From the NCBI GenBank assembly GCA_963849065.1, contig CAWKFM010000005.1, positions 930,001-994,000 of the forward strand: a stretch of 64,000 nt of DNA. Direction: 5' to 3'. This stretch comes from TOLSYN sp963849065. GTDB lineage: Bacteria > Acidobacteriota > Terriglobia > Terriglobales > Acidobacteriaceae. This document shows, piece by piece, positions 47,090 to 55,191 of the stretch. How positions within the stretch are numbered: the stretch's first letter is position 1; the number at the start of each line of letters is the position of its first letter. The notes below the pieces were generated by a model. It had not been told where the DNA came from. It worked only from the letters and a program-made list of their open reading frames with translations, and made no database searches. The position numbers and the translations under genes were made by a program.

Positions 47090-47929
47090 ATGCCCACCAT
47101 CACCGCGAAAGACGGCACGCAGATTTATTACAAGGATTGGGGCGCCGGACAGCCCGTCGTGTTCAGTCATGGCTGGCCGCTCAGCGCGGACGCCTTCGAG
47201 GACCAGATGCTCTTCCTCGCCGCCAACGGCTTTCGCTGCATCGCACATGACCGCCGAGGCCACGGGCGCTCGGACCAGCCGTGGAATGGCAACGATATGA
47301 CCACCTACGCCGACGACCTGGCGGAACTCGTCGAGACCCTCGACCTGCAGGACGTCATTCACGTCGGCCACTCCACCGGCGGCGGAGAGGTGGCCCGCTA
47401 TTTTGGCCGCCACGGCACCCAGCGCGCAGCCAAAGCGGTATTCATCAGCGCCGTGATTCCACTCATGCTGCAGACCGCCACCAATCCCAGCGGCGTTCCG
47501 ATGGCCGTCTTTGACCAGCTCCGGAGCGGCGTTCTGCACGACCGCTCGCAGTTTTTCCGCGACCTTAGCGGGCCCTTCTACGGCGCCAACCGCCCCGGCT
47601 CCAAGGTCTCCGGCGGATTGCGCGATTCGTTCTGGTTCCAGTCCATGCAATGTGGTTTCAATGCGGCGCTGGAGTGTATCCGGGCCTTCTCGGAGACGGA
47701 CTTCACTGAGGACCTGCACAAAATCGACGTGCCCACCCTCATCCTCCACGGCGATGACGATCAGATCGTGCCGATTCAGGCCTCGGCGCTGCTTTCATCC
47801 AAGATCATCACGGGCGCCACCTTGCGGGTCTATCAAGGCGCCGCGCACGGCATGTGTTCAACCCTGAAGGATGAGATCAATTCCGACCTTCTTCAATTCT
47901 TCAGGCGCCGCGAGCAGAAGGCAGCCTAG
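47090..47929 (+). CDS. Alpha/beta hydrolase, non-haem chloroperoxidase/arylesterase type
   Basis: A 279-residue cofactor-free haloperoxidase-like hydrolase, full length. The oxyanion and nucleophile motifs are SHGWPLSADAFEDQM and HVGHSTGGGEVARY (nucleophile Ser). The acid lies in ILHGDDDQIVP and the base in GAAHGMCST. GGAG precedes the ATG. These enzymes hydrolyse esters or form peracids. It is the last core-type gene before the accessory island. Confidence 0.92.
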   Translation: MPTITAKDGTQIYYKDWGAGQPVVFSHGWPLSADAFEDQMLFLAANGFRCIAHDRRGHGRSDQPWNGNDMTTYADDLAELVETLDLQDVIHVGHSTGGGEVARYFGRHGTQRAAKAVFISAVIPLMLQTATNPSGVPMAVFDQLRSGVLHDRSQFFRDLSGPFYGANRPGSKVSGGLRDSFWFQSMQCGFNAALECIRAFSETDFTEDLHKIDVPTLILHGDDDQIVPIQASALLSSKIITGATLRVYQGAAHGMCSTLKDEINSDLLQFFRRREQKAA

Positions 47930-48210
47930 CCTCCATCCGTGGGCACCCGCTGCCATCCCCGGATGCCCACCACCTTCGCACGTGCCGCGGCGTCGGCGCC
48001 CGGCGCAAAAGAATCGCGGCTAATTCGCTTGCTTGCCCAAGTTTTTTCTGTGACCAGAATGCGGGGGAGTTGACCCCGTTAGCTCGGTTGGTGGGGCAGG
48101 GAATTAGGATGCCTGTTCCCATGCCCGCCACATCCAGCCGCTCCCTGCATCCTGGACAGTTGGCATCACCAGCCCTCTCCCTCGCCTATAATCTTTGCCG
48201 GAGCCTGAGT

Positions 48211-48744
48211 ATGCCGCTATTCATCTGTCGCTGGCAAAACGGTGACTTTTCCGCCGTCAGTGCGGCAACGAAAGTAGATGCCATCCAACTGCTGGATGAG
48301 GTCGGGAACGCGGAAGTCTGTGAACTGTTCACCGTCAAAAACTTCATGGTGCATTTTCGCCTGAAGGAACAGACGGACGAGATTGACGACTTCGTTCCGG
48401 TCGAGTTGGAGGGCTTCGGAGAAGACACCGCAGACATCCTGTGCGGGCGGGTGTATCCGACCTACTTCAATGCGGCGATTACCGAGGGCGAGAATTGGCC
48501 GGATCACGATGAGGATTCTCCGGCGAAGGTGGACGCCGTGCTCCAGAACCTCAATGCAGCTCTCGCCAAGGAGCGCACCCGGCAATGGGGAGCAAAGAAG
48601 CAGGAGATTTCAGACGACCCGGAGGCGGCTCGCCTCCAGCAAGCAGGGCTTGATTTACCGAAGACCGTGGCCGAATGGACTGCGAAGGAACACCGCCACC
48701 GCAAGTTTCTGGAAGCGCCACCAAAGACGGACAAGGTGCAATGA
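48211..48744 (+). CDS. Conserved hypothetical protein, 177 residues
   Basis: A soluble acidic protein starting MPLFICRWQNGDFSAV, with GGAG ten bases upstream. The middle is rich in Asp/Glu (EQTDEIDDFVPVELEGFGED) and the C-terminal third is charged and helical. Proteins with the opening MPLFxCRWxNGDFS occur as hypotheticals in varied bacteria; no function is known to me. It may mark the start of the accessory region. Confidence 0.6.
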   Translation: MPLFICRWQNGDFSAVSAATKVDAIQLLDEVGNAEVCELFTVKNFMVHFRLKEQTDEIDDFVPVELEGFGEDTADILCGRVYPTYFNAAITEGENWPDHDEDSPAKVDAVLQNLNAALAKERTRQWGAKKQEISDDPEAARLQQAGLDLPKTVAEWTAKEHRHRKFLEAPPKTDKVQ

Positions 48745-49162
48745 GCCACGGCTTCGCGGTCCCCAGAATGTTTACCAATATTCGGCGGCTCACAGTTTAG
48801 GAGCAACTCCACTAATCAGCTTTGCTTCAAACCAATCGGCAGAATAACGTCTGTCATTTTGGGGCGGCTGAAGAAAACCATCTCTGCCGCCCCCGCTACT
48901 CTTGGCCGGGTAAATCTGGTAAAGAACGATAATCCGGCTGTAGCCCAGCCGCCTTCCCGCCACGTCCCCCACCCCATCCAGCCTCCCCGCTGCTCCCAAT
49001 GCTCCCAGACCTTTATGCACCACCCGTGCCGCCCATTCCCGCCAGGGGTCACGACCACCAAAGCCCACCCTATTTGCCGCCGCCCGCAGGGTCACTACTT
49101 TTTCGGATGCCGATTCCAATGGACGGGGGCGGGAAACGGTTTGCGGAACCAGGAGCGGACGC
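48745..49162. other. Intergenic region without a supported gene
   Basis: About 420 bases. Overlapping minus-strand frames (48790-49119 and 48816-49061) exist, but they have odd composition (very Trp/Gly-rich) and no supporting ribosome site or family. I see nothing else. Confidence 0.4.
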
Positions 49163-49867
49163 TCAGTTCACGGTCGCCCCACCACAGCATTTTTTGTACT
49201 TCTTCCCCGAACCGCACGGACATGGTTCGTTCCGCCCGACCTTCGAGGCAGTGCGCCGGGGTTCTGCTTGGAACGTGGTGCCGACCTGTCGGTGCTCCTG
49301 AAAATACCGATATGCCCCCACAAGCCCTGCCGCCATGTGAACGATGATCTGTTCCCGCTTCTCTGGGGCGATTGGCTCGGGGCGCATCTCAGGGTCTTCG
49401 TCGTGCTCATAATTGAGCATCATCATCGGGATCAGGCACCCGCCATGCTCTTCGTCCTGAACGAGCCCAGCCCAGCTATTCTGGCGCATGTCCATGCCAC
49501 GCATGAAGCCCCGAGCCCAGTCGTTGCCGTGAGCCGTTCCATCCTCATCTTCCAGCAGCAGCGGCACGTAGACCTCGCCCTTGAGCAGCGTTCCAGCAAT
49601 ACCGTTCCAGTGCCGCATCAGGAGTCCAAGAATCGCATTGGCTTCATCGAGGCTGCTGAATTCGCAAGCGTCGCACATTTCGCCGCCGAAGACCTCTGGA
49701 TAGTATTCGCTCGGCATTACCGTCTCCGGCCCTGCGATGAGGGCGGCGAAGAATCCGTCAAGTTCCTCCACGTTCATCGCCCCGCCGCCCTTGCACCCGT
49801 CGAGGAAATCTCCGAGGCGGTCGAGTTCGGCGTCGGTCAGCGGCTCGTTCTGCTCAAATGGTTTCAC
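49163..49867 (-). CDS. UPF0149/YecA-like protein with SEC-C zinc motif
   Basis: A 234-residue protein. The UPF0149 domain fills most of it (LTDAELDRLGDFLDGCKGG, MNVEELDGFFAALIAGPE, ARGFMRGMDMRQNSW). The C terminus is a SEC-C zinc-binding motif, GRNEPCPCGSGKKYKKCC. The start is GTG 49867 with GGAG seven bases upstream. SEC-C motifs are found in SecA and many accessory proteins and may bind ribosomes or partner proteins. Isolated in the island. Confidence 0.88.
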   Translation of the reverse strand: MKPFEQNEPLTDAELDRLGDFLDGCKGGGAMNVEELDGFFAALIAGPETVMPSEYYPEVFGGEMCDACEFSSLDEANAILGLLMRHWNGIAGTLLKGEVYVPLLLEDEDGTAHGNDWARGFMRGMDMRQNSWAGLVQDEEHGGCLIPMMMLNYEHDEDPEMRPEPIAPEKREQIIVHMAAGLVGAYRYFQEHRQVGTTFQAEPRRTASKVGRNEPCPCGSGKKYKKCCGGATVN

Positions 49868-50051
49868 AGGCGTCTCCGTTGAACTCGCTCAACTTGCGCT
49901 AGTTTACTATCGGGCGACTGGACTCCATGAGCGAGAGCGGGAACCGAGCATGGTTTTGTGGAGCACCAGGAAGAATGGACAGCTTACCCGTCCACCCAGG
50001 CGAAACTCTGATGGCCACACCATGGCGGCGCTTTTATACTCATAGATATTC

Positions 50052-50225
50052 ATGTTGAAGCCCATACGCCACAATTCCATCCTGAAGCGACTTGTGACCC
50101 TTCTTGCTGCTCTCTGGCTACTGCTCACGGTGCTCATCATCTTCTGCTTCATTACTTCTCCTCGGGTGTCCAAGCCCTTCAAGACGGTGGATGCGCCTCG
50201 CACTGAGGCTGTGAATGGCGCTTAG
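50052..50225 (+). CDS. Small single-pass membrane protein, 57 residues
   Basis: An ATG at 50052 opens a 57-codon frame. The N terminus is basic (MLKPIRHNSILKR), followed by one hydrophobic helix (LVTLLAALWLLLTVLIIFCF) and a polar tail. No strong ribosome site is visible, so this is a candidate only. Function unknown. Confidence 0.4.
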   Translation: MLKPIRHNSILKRLVTLLAALWLLLTVLIIFCFITSPRVSKPFKTVDAPRTEAVNGA

Positions 50226-50405
50226 CAATGCCATCGCCCACAGCGGCGGGAAATATCTAAACAAGTGGGCGGCAGGTCTAATGATTTGCCGCCCATCCCG
50301 TTCGTCAGTCCCCCCGCTTGAGATTCAAGCTTATTTGCCACCGTCAACAATTGAGTTCCTATGTCCGGGCTATGCACCGAGGCAGAGGGTTCTCCAAGAA
50401 AGTTC

Positions 50406-50642
50406 CTACTTCTTATTGTTCGAGTCGGTGTTGACTGCCTTCTCGCCTGTGACGCCCTCGAGAGCGGCTAAAATGCCACGGTATTCGTTCTTGTCAGCCT
50501 GAACAACCAAGCCGCCCTTTTTGCCGCCATCATCCCATGTGATACCGATGAAGTCTTTCTTTGTCTTTGAGAAAGCAACTATCGCTCCAATTCCGAGAGA
50601 CACCACCGCCAATCCTGCTGCGGTACCAATCCGGTGATGCAC
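50406..50642 (-). CDS. Small exported or membrane-anchored hypothetical protein
   Basis: A 78-residue protein from a GTG start at 50642. An N-terminal hydrophobic stretch (GTAAGLAVVSLGIGAIVAF) is followed by TKKDFIGITWDDGGKKGGLV and ADKNEYRGILAALEGVTG, a pattern I recall from conserved acidobacterial proteins. The start is weakly supported; AGGA is nearly adjacent. Function unknown. Confidence 0.6.
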   Translation of the reverse strand: MHHRIGTAAGLAVVSLGIGAIVAFSKTKKDFIGITWDDGGKKGGLVVQADKNEYRGILAALEGVTGEKAVNTDSNNKK

Positions 50643-50785
50643 TTCCTGCCCAAAGCTAAGGTCAGTGACCGTGACGAGAGCGGGATCGTCTGCACGATCA
50701 ATGCGCTTTACAAGGGAAGAGACGTTGCGAGTAATGCTTTAAGTGGCTCCGCAGCCCACCGCTACTGGTACGTCTGTTCGACATC

Positions 50786-50803
50786 CTGCGCCCTGGGTGA
50801 CGC
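50786..50803. repeat. 18-bp direct repeat, copy 1
   Basis: The sequence ctgcgccctgggtgacgc occurs here and at 51869-51886, with looser similarity continuing for about 40 bases beyond each copy. The copies flank the zinc-ribbon gene. Confidence 0.85.
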
Positions 50804-50854
50804 CTGGGGGCCAGCCGATTATCGCGCATCGAATCGCTCAAAGGTGCGGCATCG

Positions 50855-51829
50855 TCACCGCAGAAGAGTCTCGGGCGAATCATCCGGCTCCCCAGGGGGC
50901 AGCTTCTCCCATCCGCAGCTCTGACAAACAGCACCGTCAAACTGAAGTTCCGGCCTGTAGAGCGTAGTCAGCTTCAACGAACCGCACCGCCCGCACCGCT
51001 CGGGAGCTTGCCGCTCATGGCGAATCAAGGCTGTACCAAACGCTTCCATGACGGCGTGAGTAGCATCTAGGGCGATGGTTCCATCATCCCGAGTCGCGTT
51101 TGCAGCGTGTGTCAACCAGCTCACCAGTTGCCAGGACTCCTTAGCCAGTGCCTTCAGGTAGCCACGAATGCGCTCATTCCTGCTTCCTTGAGCAACCGTT
51201 TCCGCAATCAGTTCCGACCAGCGCACAAAGTTAGACGCCTGGGGAACATCCTCCCCTGTCGGAACCATGCTGGGATTACTGACAGATCGAACAAAAGCCA
51301 ACAAGGCTTCGCGGCATCGCATACCAACAGCCTGCACGTCTTCAGACTCAGTGCTCTGATCTAGCGACTCTGCCGCCTGCTCCCAGCGCCGGAAAGCTGC
51401 CGCCACGCGATCTGCTAAACGAACATCTTCCGTGCCTTTATGTTCGGAGGTGACGCGGGCCATCAAACCAATGTGAAAGGAGAGTGTGTAGTCGAGACTT
51501 GGGAACAATGCTTGCGAATAGAGGTTCGTTGGGCCGGTGATAACCCACCATTGGGACTTGTTTGTGTGAACATTCCAGCAGTCGTGCGCTTGACCAAAAA
51601 CGTACTCTGTCTGAATCTTTTCGAGGAACGTAACGTGTTCCTTATCTTTGCGTGATTGCCACTCCACGTAGTCAGCTATTCTTTGAGCCTCCTCGTCATT
51701 TCTTTTGAATGCAAACTGATTGAGAGCTTCGTTCGGCACGCGAGGCGGAATAAGGCACTCTCCAACGACCTTCTTACTTGTCCGTTTAATTCGAGCCGAA
51801 CGTTTTTGTGGCGCTTTGGTTTTTGCCAT
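50855..51829 (-). CDS. Hypothetical protein with C-terminal zinc ribbon
   Basis: A 324-residue protein of unknown function. The N terminus is very basic (MAKTKAPQKRSARIKRTSKK). The middle has WNVHTNKSQWWVITGPTNLY, SFHIGLMARV and a long helical region. The C terminus carries a four-cysteine ribbon: CGRCGS and CQSCGW about 25 residues apart. ATG 51829 is chosen over TTG 51853; no clear ribosome site is seen for either. It stands alone between 18-bp direct repeats, suggesting a mobile gene module. A nucleic-acid or defence role is possible but not supported by a recognised catalytic motif. Confidence 0.62.
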   Translation of the reverse strand: MAKTKAPQKRSARIKRTSKKVVGECLIPPRVPNEALNQFAFKRNDEEAQRIADYVEWQSRKDKEHVTFLEKIQTEYVFGQAHDCWNVHTNKSQWWVITGPTNLYSQALFPSLDYTLSFHIGLMARVTSEHKGTEDVRLADRVAAAFRRWEQAAESLDQSTESEDVQAVGMRCREALLAFVRSVSNPSMVPTGEDVPQASNFVRWSELIAETVAQGSRNERIRGYLKALAKESWQLVSWLTHAANATRDDGTIALDATHAVMEAFGTALIRHERQAPERCGRCGSLKLTTLYRPELQFDGAVCQSCGWEKLPPGEPDDSPETLLR

Positions 51830-51868
51830 CAGGTAAAGATATGCCAATTGCATCCAGAGCGGAAGACG

Positions 51869-51886
51869 CTGCGCCCTGGGTGACGC
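51869..51886. repeat. 18-bp direct repeat, copy 2
   Basis: Second copy of ctgcgccctgggtgacgc, 1083 bases from the first, lying 40 bases upstream of the zinc-ribbon gene start. Confidence 0.85.
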
Positions 51887-52027
51887 TTGGCAGCCTGCCA
51901 GTCATCCTGGCTGGAATCGACTCGGGCCACACCAAGTCTGCGCTGCCCAGTTAATGACTACTTTGGTAGCATCTGTTTGAATATCGGCTACCTAGATTAG
52001 GCGAAACGGAGGATGCTCGGCTAGGGT

Positions 52028-52429
52028 TCAAACTGCGATGGAGGAACTTAGGTCTTTGCGATCCAGCCACTCCAAAGCAGATGCAAGATCGTAAAACACC
52101 TCTGCCTTTGAAGGCCATGCTGAAAACTCGTTGTACGCCTCCATCATTCTCCCGATCGCAAACACAAACGGCTTCGTCGCTAAAAAAGCACGGCGAGAAG
52201 ATCGAGAGAAGAGCTTGCGGCTGGCTATTTGCCTTGCCTCAGCCGAAGTGACACTAATGTCTGTCGCCTGTCTGCAGTCTATCAACTGGTCGAACTCTGG
52301 CGAAAAGAGTGGGTCGCTCAGGAGGCGATCCTGATGAGAAACTATTTCCTGAAAGGTGACTACTCCTGTCCCACTGCTGATTACAAGAGAATGTGACGCA
52401 TCAATTACATAAGCCACGGGCATCTGCAA
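52028..52429 (-). CDS. STAS/SpoIIAA-like conserved protein
   Basis: A 133-residue soluble protein. It opens MPVAYVIDASHSLVISSGTG followed by VTFQEIVSHQDRLLSDPLFS, QLIDCRQATDISVTS and RRAFLATKPFVFAIGRMM. This strand-helix order resembles the SpoIIAA-like/STAS group common in Acidobacteriota and Proteobacteria. No phosphorylation serine can be assigned. Function unknown. Confidence 0.62.
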   Translation of the reverse strand: MQMPVAYVIDASHSLVISSGTGVVTFQEIVSHQDRLLSDPLFSPEFDQLIDCRQATDISVTSAEARQIASRKLFSRSSRRAFLATKPFVFAIGRMMEAYNEFSAWPSKAEVFYDLASALEWLDRKDLSSSIAV

Positions 52430-53245
52430 CTCCTACGAACGTGTGGTTGGATCAGGGCAGCATGGCCGAGTGTAATCACAAACGCCCACACAGAAGGTTG
52501 CTCTACAGATGACCCGCAGGTCTCGTGAGATGCAAAACATAACAGCTTGTTGGGCAGTGTCGTGGAACGAAAACGCGCGGTGCCGCGCCGGTCATCGCGG
52601 TCTCGATCATCAACCGGCCACGCCCAAAGCCCCCTCCTTTTGCTGAAAACCAGCAGTGTACATGTTTTGGTATGTGCACCATAAATTGTGCAATTGGATT
52701 CAGCAACTTACATTAAAGATGCCATTAAGAGCCTGCTCGTTGCGGGAAAGAATCGCAGCGAGTTGCCGGGAGGGTTCCGCGTGGAGCCTCACACATGGTC
52801 GCAACGCCGCCGAGGATAACGGCGCAGGATGAAGTTGGAGCGTTTGGCAAAAGTCGCGCTGTCGGTTTTTGCAGCGGGCATTAACAAGGTTGTAACAAAT
52901 GTCCGTAACGACTTTGCGAAATTTCTTCTGTCTTAAATTGTAGGACTTACGTGGATGAGGAGCCAGTAAAAGGGAAAAAACGCTTGACAACCCTAATACA
53001 CTGAAATTAAGAGTGAGAGGAACGGCAGCCCGCCTCGGGCATGTCTGATCGGCCTCCTTCCCCGGCTTGACGTAGTAGCCAGCACTTCACCGATCCCAGC
53101 AACAATCAGCGCCCCTTCAGAAAAACACTTAACGACCGGCACGGCGGCATTGCCGCCCCCGGTGCATGAGCACGCCATCACCTTGTACCAGGGATGGCTG
53201 CCATGCCGTGCGCCGTCGTGCGCAGACGTAATACCAAAGGAGAGT
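52430..53245. other. Long intergenic region upstream of the replication-type module
   Basis: About 815 bases without a supported gene. Open frames here lack ribosome sites and show improbable composition. It contains an imperfect dyad (gtgtacatg and tatgtgcac near 52660-52680) and a TTGACA at 52984, but no good -10 at normal spacing. A regulator site, an origin or an element end might lie here. Confidence 0.4.
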
Positions 53246-53485
53246 ATGAAAGAAGTTTCAACCGTCGATTCGTTTATCGCACAACACATTGGCACCCCGA
53301 AGAGTTCCCCCGAGGCGCTTGCGGATCGCGTCCGCGAGTGGATCGAGATTGCTAACGACCCACAACAGCACTACCCAAACGCGGACACTTTTGAGCTGCG
53401 CCATCGTCGCCGCCTTGCTCGGCAGAATGTTCGCAGAACACTCGCAACATGCCCAGAGATAATCCCGCTAGTTGAAAACTCATAG
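53246..53485 (+). CDS. Small hypothetical protein, 79 residues
   Basis: First gene of the replication-type module. The ATG at 53246 has a clean AGGAGA site. The protein is soluble and charged (ALADRVREWIEIANDP, FELRHRRRLARQNVRRTL), with a basic C terminus that might bind DNA. Not recognised. The next gene starts 39 bases on. Confidence 0.62.
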   Translation: MKEVSTVDSFIAQHIGTPKSSPEALADRVREWIEIANDPQQHYPNADTFELRHRRRLARQNVRRTLATCPEIIPLVENS

Positions 53486-53524
53486 ACCATGACGCAGAGG
53501 CGAAGCAAGACGCAGAGGTGCGCG

Positions 53525-54499
53525 ATGAACTTTAGCGGCTGGGTGCCCATTCGACGCGGCTTGATCGAACACCTGCAGGATGGCCGATTAACGCTGATGG
53601 AGTTCTCCGTCTTGGTAGGTTTGATCTTGTTGGCATCGAAGGACACCGGCAGCGGCACCATCAACGCCAACACCTTGGCCGCATTCATGGGCGAAGGGCT
53701 GGACTATGAGAGTGATGTACTGCGGAACCGGCAGCGCGGGAAACAGCGCGTATTGCGCAATCTGGAGTCCAAGCACTACATCTTCAGGCGGATTGTGCCG
53801 CACTCGAAGCGAGCCTATCGGTATTGGGTCAATAAGTACCAAATCACCGATGGCCCTTATAAGAGTCGCAGACTAGACCTAGCTCAAGTGTTTGAATCCA
53901 AAGACATTGCTGATATTAGTTATGTGGGGTGTGTCGCTGAGCCTGTCGTTGAGAGTGTCGCTCACACTGTCGTTGAGAGTGTCGCTCACACTGTCACCAG
54001 TAACAAGAAGGATAAGGAGACGGATACACAAAAAGGAAACACCCAAGGTGTTCTAGGTTTGAGTGCCTCTCGTAATGGCTCTATGAATCAGGCGATGAGT
54101 GCCGCTACGAAGCCAGCAATGGGTGAGGGCGTGTGCGCTTCATTGAATGCTTCACAAAAGCCTTCAGCGCTCGCCGCATTGAGCGCCTCATTAAAGCCCG
54201 CGTGTATTTCAGACACGTCGCCCACACGCGATAGGCAAGCCGAGGCCGAACGGCTGTCTTCGCAGATCACCAGTCAACTCAATCTGACACGCCCAAATGA
54301 TAAAGCGTCATGGCATACCGCAGTGCAAGAGCTACTAGAGAAACATTCGCCCCGCACCGTACAGACCGTGGCTGAGCACATGGTAGAACTGGCGCCAATG
54401 GCGATGCTACGCGCTGGCGCTGCCGGATTTGTCGAACAGTTCCCGGCGATTCTCCAGGCGTTGCAGCCGAAACCGCAACCAGTGGAGATGGCGAGCTAG
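53525..54499 (+). CDS. Replication-initiator-like winged-helix protein
   Basis: A 324-residue protein. The N-terminal 110 residues (WVPIRRGLIEHLQDGRLTLM, FSVLVGLILLASKD, then GKQRVLRNLESKHYIFRRI) follow the winged-helix pattern of replication organisers in phages and integrative elements. The middle is a low-complexity linker with two exact eight-residue repeats (VVESVAHT). The C-terminal part is helical. ATG 53525 has AGAGG at six bases; ATG 53489 is less likely. The position beside the integrase supports an element replication or maintenance role, which is inferred. Confidence 0.55.
   Translation: MNFSGWVPIRRGLIEHLQDGRLTLMEFSVLVGLILLASKDTGSGTINANTLAAFMGEGLDYESDVLRNRQRGKQRVLRNLESKHYIFRRIVPHSKRAYRYWVNKYQITDGPYKSRRLDLAQVFESKDIADISYVGCVAEPVVESVAHTVVESVAHTVTSNKKDKETDTQKGNTQGVLGLSASRNGSMNQAMSAATKPAMGEGVCASLNASQKPSALAALSASLKPACISDTSPTRDRQAEAERLSSQITSQLNLTRPNDKASWHTAVQELLEKHSPRTVQTVAEHMVELAPMAMLRAGAAGFVEQFPAILQALQPKPQPVEMAS
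53945..53992 (+). repeat. 24-bp exact tandem duplication
   Basis: Two head-to-tail copies (53945-53968 and 53969-53992) lie in frame inside the winged-helix gene and encode VVESVAHT twice. Each copy contains agtgt and acact as a small dyad. Confidence 0.9.
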
Positions 54500-54513
54500 A
54501 GGAGATGGATGCG

Positions 54514-54795
54514 ATGAATACACAGATAACAGACACGGCGCTGCACCAGGTATGGGCGACACTCTTTCCCGAGATCGCCCCGCCTGCGGAACATCAGTTC
54601 GCATTGTGGCGCATGTTGCACCACGACGAGAACACGGTGAAAGCGGGGCTTGCCGAGCTGGCAACGAAGTTTCACCGGATGGGCGGGCAGATGGAGTATG
54701 ACCACATGCTGAGATTCGCCAGCGCGGTTATGAACCGCATCACGCGGGATCAGCGGCAAGCTAATAACAGGAGATTATGGAAAGCAGAAGTGTAA
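54514..54795 (+). CDS. Small hypothetical protein, 93 residues
   Basis: A soluble helical protein of the integrase-linked module, starting MNTQITDTALHQVWATLF. GAGGAG lies nine bases before ATG 54514; ATG 54505 touches that site and is less likely. Features include APPAEHQFALWRMLHHDENT and a basic C terminus. Its end overlaps the next small gene by 19 bases. Not recognised. Confidence 0.65.
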   Translation: MNTQITDTALHQVWATLFPEIAPPAEHQFALWRMLHHDENTVKAGLAELATKFHRMGGQMEYDHMLRFASAVMNRITRDQRQANNRRLWKAEV

Positions 54796-54914
54796 CCAAC
54801 AACGATGACACACACCGGGAACAGCAACTCCTGCCGTGTGACCTGTTAAAGCACGCACTTGATACAGGTGCGCTGGGCGAAGCGGGGAGGCATACGATGT
54901 TTCCCTCGCAATAG
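54777..54914 (+). CDS. Very small protein, 45 residues
   Basis: A 46-codon frame (MESRSVTNNDDTHREQQLLP at its start, ending MFPSQ) begins at an ATG with AGGAG at five bases and overlaps the previous gene by 19 bases, the spacing of translational coupling. No family recognised; coding status rests on ribosome site and context. Confidence 0.5.
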   Translation: MESRSVTNNDDTHREQQLLPCDLLKHALDTGALGEAGRHTMFPSQ

Positions 54915-55191
54915 CCAGTACGGGCTATGTTCAAAATCGCGTCTGGAGAAGTTTTCCCGCACAACTACGCTCTCAATGAAGAGTGCAAGCTGCGAGCACG
55001 CTTGGCGAATTGGCGGTGATGCCCCGCCCGCAAACTGTGATGCGCAGGATAGGTTATGTGTGCTAATTCATCGTTCCAGGCGTTCATCTGAAGCGCCTTC
55101 TATCTCCACCAAACAACATAAATTGTGGTCTTCCGCCGAGGATTCGGCTAGGATCATTCCGATTGGTTCGGCGGCACGGAATGGAGATTCC

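Noticed and set aside
48058..48075. Possible left attachment site: tgcgggggag resembles the tRNA 3' segment tgcgggggca
   Set aside because: Only about nine to ten matching bases, easily by chance; a real att copy should match longer.
48093..48128. gggcagggaat here resembles part of the hairpin at 991-1043, hinting at a dispersed repeat
   Set aside because: The match is short and the second arm is imperfect; two loci are too few to call a repeat family.
48790..49119. Minus-strand frames of 81-109 codons downstream of the 177-residue gene
   Set aside because: Trp/Gly-rich or Arg-rich composition, no ribosome site and no recognised family; left unannotated.
52984..53012. TTGACA as -35 of a promoter for the replication-type module
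   Set aside because: No acceptable -10 hexamer at 16-18 bases; the nearest TA-rich hexamer is too close.
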